The notes under the pieces: model-generated
Seen by the model: only the letters and a program-made list of their open reading frames with translations
What the model was told of the DNA's origin: nothing
Database searches by the model: none
In this document: one piece after another, positions 5,952 through 7,014 of the stretch
Numbering within the stretch: the stretch's first letter is position 1
Layout of the letters: the number at the start of each line of letters is the position of its first letter
Origin: an uncultured bacterium
Lineage (GTDB): Bacteria; Planctomycetota; UBA8108
Length of the DNA: 7,014 nucleotides
Reading direction: 5' to 3'
Assembly (NCBI GenBank): GCA_913050545.1
Contig: CAJWZY010000115.1
Location: forward strand, 1-7,014
Program-made: the position numbers and the translations under genes

Positions 5952-6797
5952 TTGACTCGAAAGCAGCACTTTTTTTTCTTCCTCGCAACAACCCTCGTAC
6001 TGGGAGGCGCCGCCTTCTTCTCCTTCCTTGACCTGCACAACCCTGGCGGTTGCGGTTGCATTTCCACCGCCTCTGCTCTCGAAGCCGGAGACGACGCCAA
6101 GAAGAAAGCCGGGACGGAAAAGAAATACCCCGAGGCAGACCCTGAAAAAGGTCACATCGAGGGGATCGTGGTCCTGAAGGGACCGGCCCCGAAACTTGAA
6201 GCGCTTCCAGGCGTGCCGCCCAACAACAGGGACAAGGCTGTCTGCGCCGCGCACTTCAAGGACGAACGCCTCGTACTTGGAAAAGACAACGCCATTCGCG
6301 ATGTGGTCCTCACCTTCTCTGACATGAAAAAGAGCCGCAAGCGCCCCAAGGCCCGCACCGTCAAGCTCAACAACAAGGGCTGCCTCTTCGAACCCCACAT
6401 CGTGGCGATGTCCGTCGGCTCCACCCTCGAGGTCGTCAACTCCGACACCGTTCTGCACAATACGAGGGCGGTGCTCGAGATGAACTTCAACCGGGCCATC
6501 GGCAGCGGCCAGAGCTTCAAGGAGAGAGCCCGCAAGGAAGGCTTCGCCCTGGTCCAGTGCGATTTTCATCCCTGGATGAACGCCCAGGTCCATATCCTCC
6601 CAAATGAGTACTTCGATGTCAGCGACACCGGCGGCAAGTTCAAGATCATGAACATCCCCCCGGGAACCTACACGCTGGAGGCCCGCCACGAGGTGCTCGC
6701 ACCCTTCTTTGTCGAGAAAAAGCCGCGGAAGAAGGTGACCATCAAAAAGGGAGAGACCCTCAAGCTGACCTTCGAGATCGAGGCCCCGAAGGAGTAA
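5952..6797 (+). CDS. Secreted cupredoxin with carboxypeptidase-regulatory-like domain
   Basis: This 281-residue exported protein belongs to the plastocyanin-like, methylamine-utilisation-like family. It begins with TTG, chosen for the strong AAGGAG upstream and because it gives a full signal or anchor segment (residues 7-25). A Gly/Cys-rich spot, GGCGC (32-36), and a Lys-rich linker follow. The core (about 68-215) ends in a cupredoxin: VGSTLEVVNSDTVLHN (155-170) supplies His169, and VQCDFHPWM (201-209) supplies Cys203, His206 and Met209, a complete set of candidate type-1 copper ligands. Cys98, Cys144 and His149 are further conserved-looking residues. From about 220 to 278, FDVSDTGGKFKIMNIPPGTYTLEARHE and following strands match the carboxypeptidase-regulatory-like beta-sandwich. 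It probably carries electrons or binds copper outside the cytoplasm. It lies 54 nt after the HEAT-repeat gene and is convergent with a cytochrome-like gene. Its redox partner is unknown. Confidence 0.85.
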   Translation: MTRKQHFFFFLATTLVLGGAAFFSFLDLHNPGGCGCISTASALEAGDDAKKKAGTEKKYPEADPEKGHIEGIVVLKGPAPKLEALPGVPPNNRDKAVCAAHFKDERLVLGKDNAIRDVVLTFSDMKKSRKRPKARTVKLNNKGCLFEPHIVAMSVGSTLEVVNSDTVLHNTRAVLEMNFNRAIGSGQSFKERARKEGFALVQCDFHPWMNAQVHILPNEYFDVSDTGGKFKIMNIPPGTYTLEARHEVLAPFFVEKKPRKKVTIKKGETLKLTFEIEAPKE

Positions 6798-6828
6798 GAC
6801 AGCCTGCAGCCCTGGTCAGGATATCCCG

Positions 6829-6848
6829 GGGAGCCTCACTCGGCTCCC
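6829..6848. terminator. Hairpin between convergent genes
   Basis: GGGAGCC (6829-6835) and GGCTCCC (6842-6848) form a perfect 7-bp stem with a TCACTC loop, lying between the cupredoxin stop and the last codons of the facing gene. It overlaps that gene's stop codon. No T-run follows on either strand, so efficiency as an intrinsic terminator is doubtful, but the position between two 3' ends fits a shared termination or mRNA-stabilising hairpin. Confidence 0.45.
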
Positions 6849-7014
6849 TGGAGAATCCAGCTCTTGACCAGGCGCATGTCGTCATCGCCGAGATAGCCTC
6901 CATCAAGCGGCATCCGCTCCCCCTCTCCCATGACCGCCGCGGCGAGATGGGTACCCCTGAGCTTGCGCCAGAGATAGCTGTTGGGCGGCAGGTAGGGGCG
7001 AATATGACGCGGAG
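6836..7014 (-). CDS. C-terminal end of a probable c-type cytochrome-like protein (partial)
   Basis: Fifty-eight residues are visible before the TGA at 6836-6838; the rest lies past the right edge. The tail reads PPNSYLWRKLRGTH (9-22 of the fragment), then GERMPLDGGYLGDDDM (31-46) and VKSWILQGAE (49-58). This is the usual end of class I cytochrome c domains in planctomycete-type proteins, in which Met of RMPL (residue 34 of the fragment) is the candidate axial haem ligand and the last helix carries Trp. The CxxCH haem site would be upstream and is not in the window, so haem binding is inferred. It could be a small stand-alone cytochrome or the end of a larger multi-domain protein. It is convergent with the cupredoxin gene, 38 nt from its stop. 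Confidence 0.65.
   Translation of the reverse strand, partial: PRHIRPYLPPNSYLWRKLRGTHLAAAVMGEGERMPLDGGYLGDDDMRLVKSWILQGAE

Noticed and set aside
5934..6689. A 251-codon minus-strand frame opposite the cupredoxin gene
   Set aside because: The plus strand encodes a complete cupredoxin with a strong ribosome binding site; the antisense product shows no motif.

Overview
The window is GC-rich bacterial chromosomal DNA with six complete protein-coding genes, one gene cut by the right edge and a possible gene tail at the left edge. I see no rRNA, tRNA, CRISPR array, insertion sequence or phage gene. The mix of genes suggests a Planctomycetota-like bacterium or a relative in the PVC group: a DUF4432 mutarotase-like lipoprotein, a bacterial GH71-type glucanase, a secreted HEAT-repeat protein ending in a Trp-rich tail, a cupredoxin of the methylamine-utilisation-like family, and a cytochrome-like tail ending in a '(E/D)RMPL...W...GA' pattern. 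This placement is inference from gene families only; nothing here gives a species.

Left region (1-2932, plus strand): an exported carbohydrate pair. A predicted lipoprotein with an aldose-1-epimerase-like fold (DUF4432) is followed after 35 nt by a Sec-exported GH71-like alpha-1,3-glucanase. They look like one operon, and together they could cleave an alpha-glucan outside the cytoplasm and handle the released sugar ends.

Middle region (2921-4574): an RluA-family pseudouridine synthase on the minus strand, whose 3' end overlaps the glucanase gene tail to tail by 12 bp. Diverging from it across a 142-bp spacer is a DJ-1/PfpI-family gene. The spacer holds two inverted repeats and a weak promoter candidate.

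Right region (4575-7014): a 180-bp spacer rich in short palindromes, then a secreted HEAT-repeat protein of unknown function. After 54 nt comes a secreted cupredoxin with a complete set of putative type-1 copper ligands (His, Cys, His, Met) and a carboxypeptidase-regulatory-like C-terminal domain. Convergent with it, at the right edge, is the C-terminal tail of a probable c-type cytochrome-like protein. A copper protein beside a haem-type protein hints at periplasmic electron transfer, but the cytochrome gene is mostly outside the window.

I did not find a clear new defence, mobile or regulatory system. The most interesting points are the exported DUF4432/GH71 pair and the cupredoxin with tightly spaced ligands next to the cytochrome-like gene.
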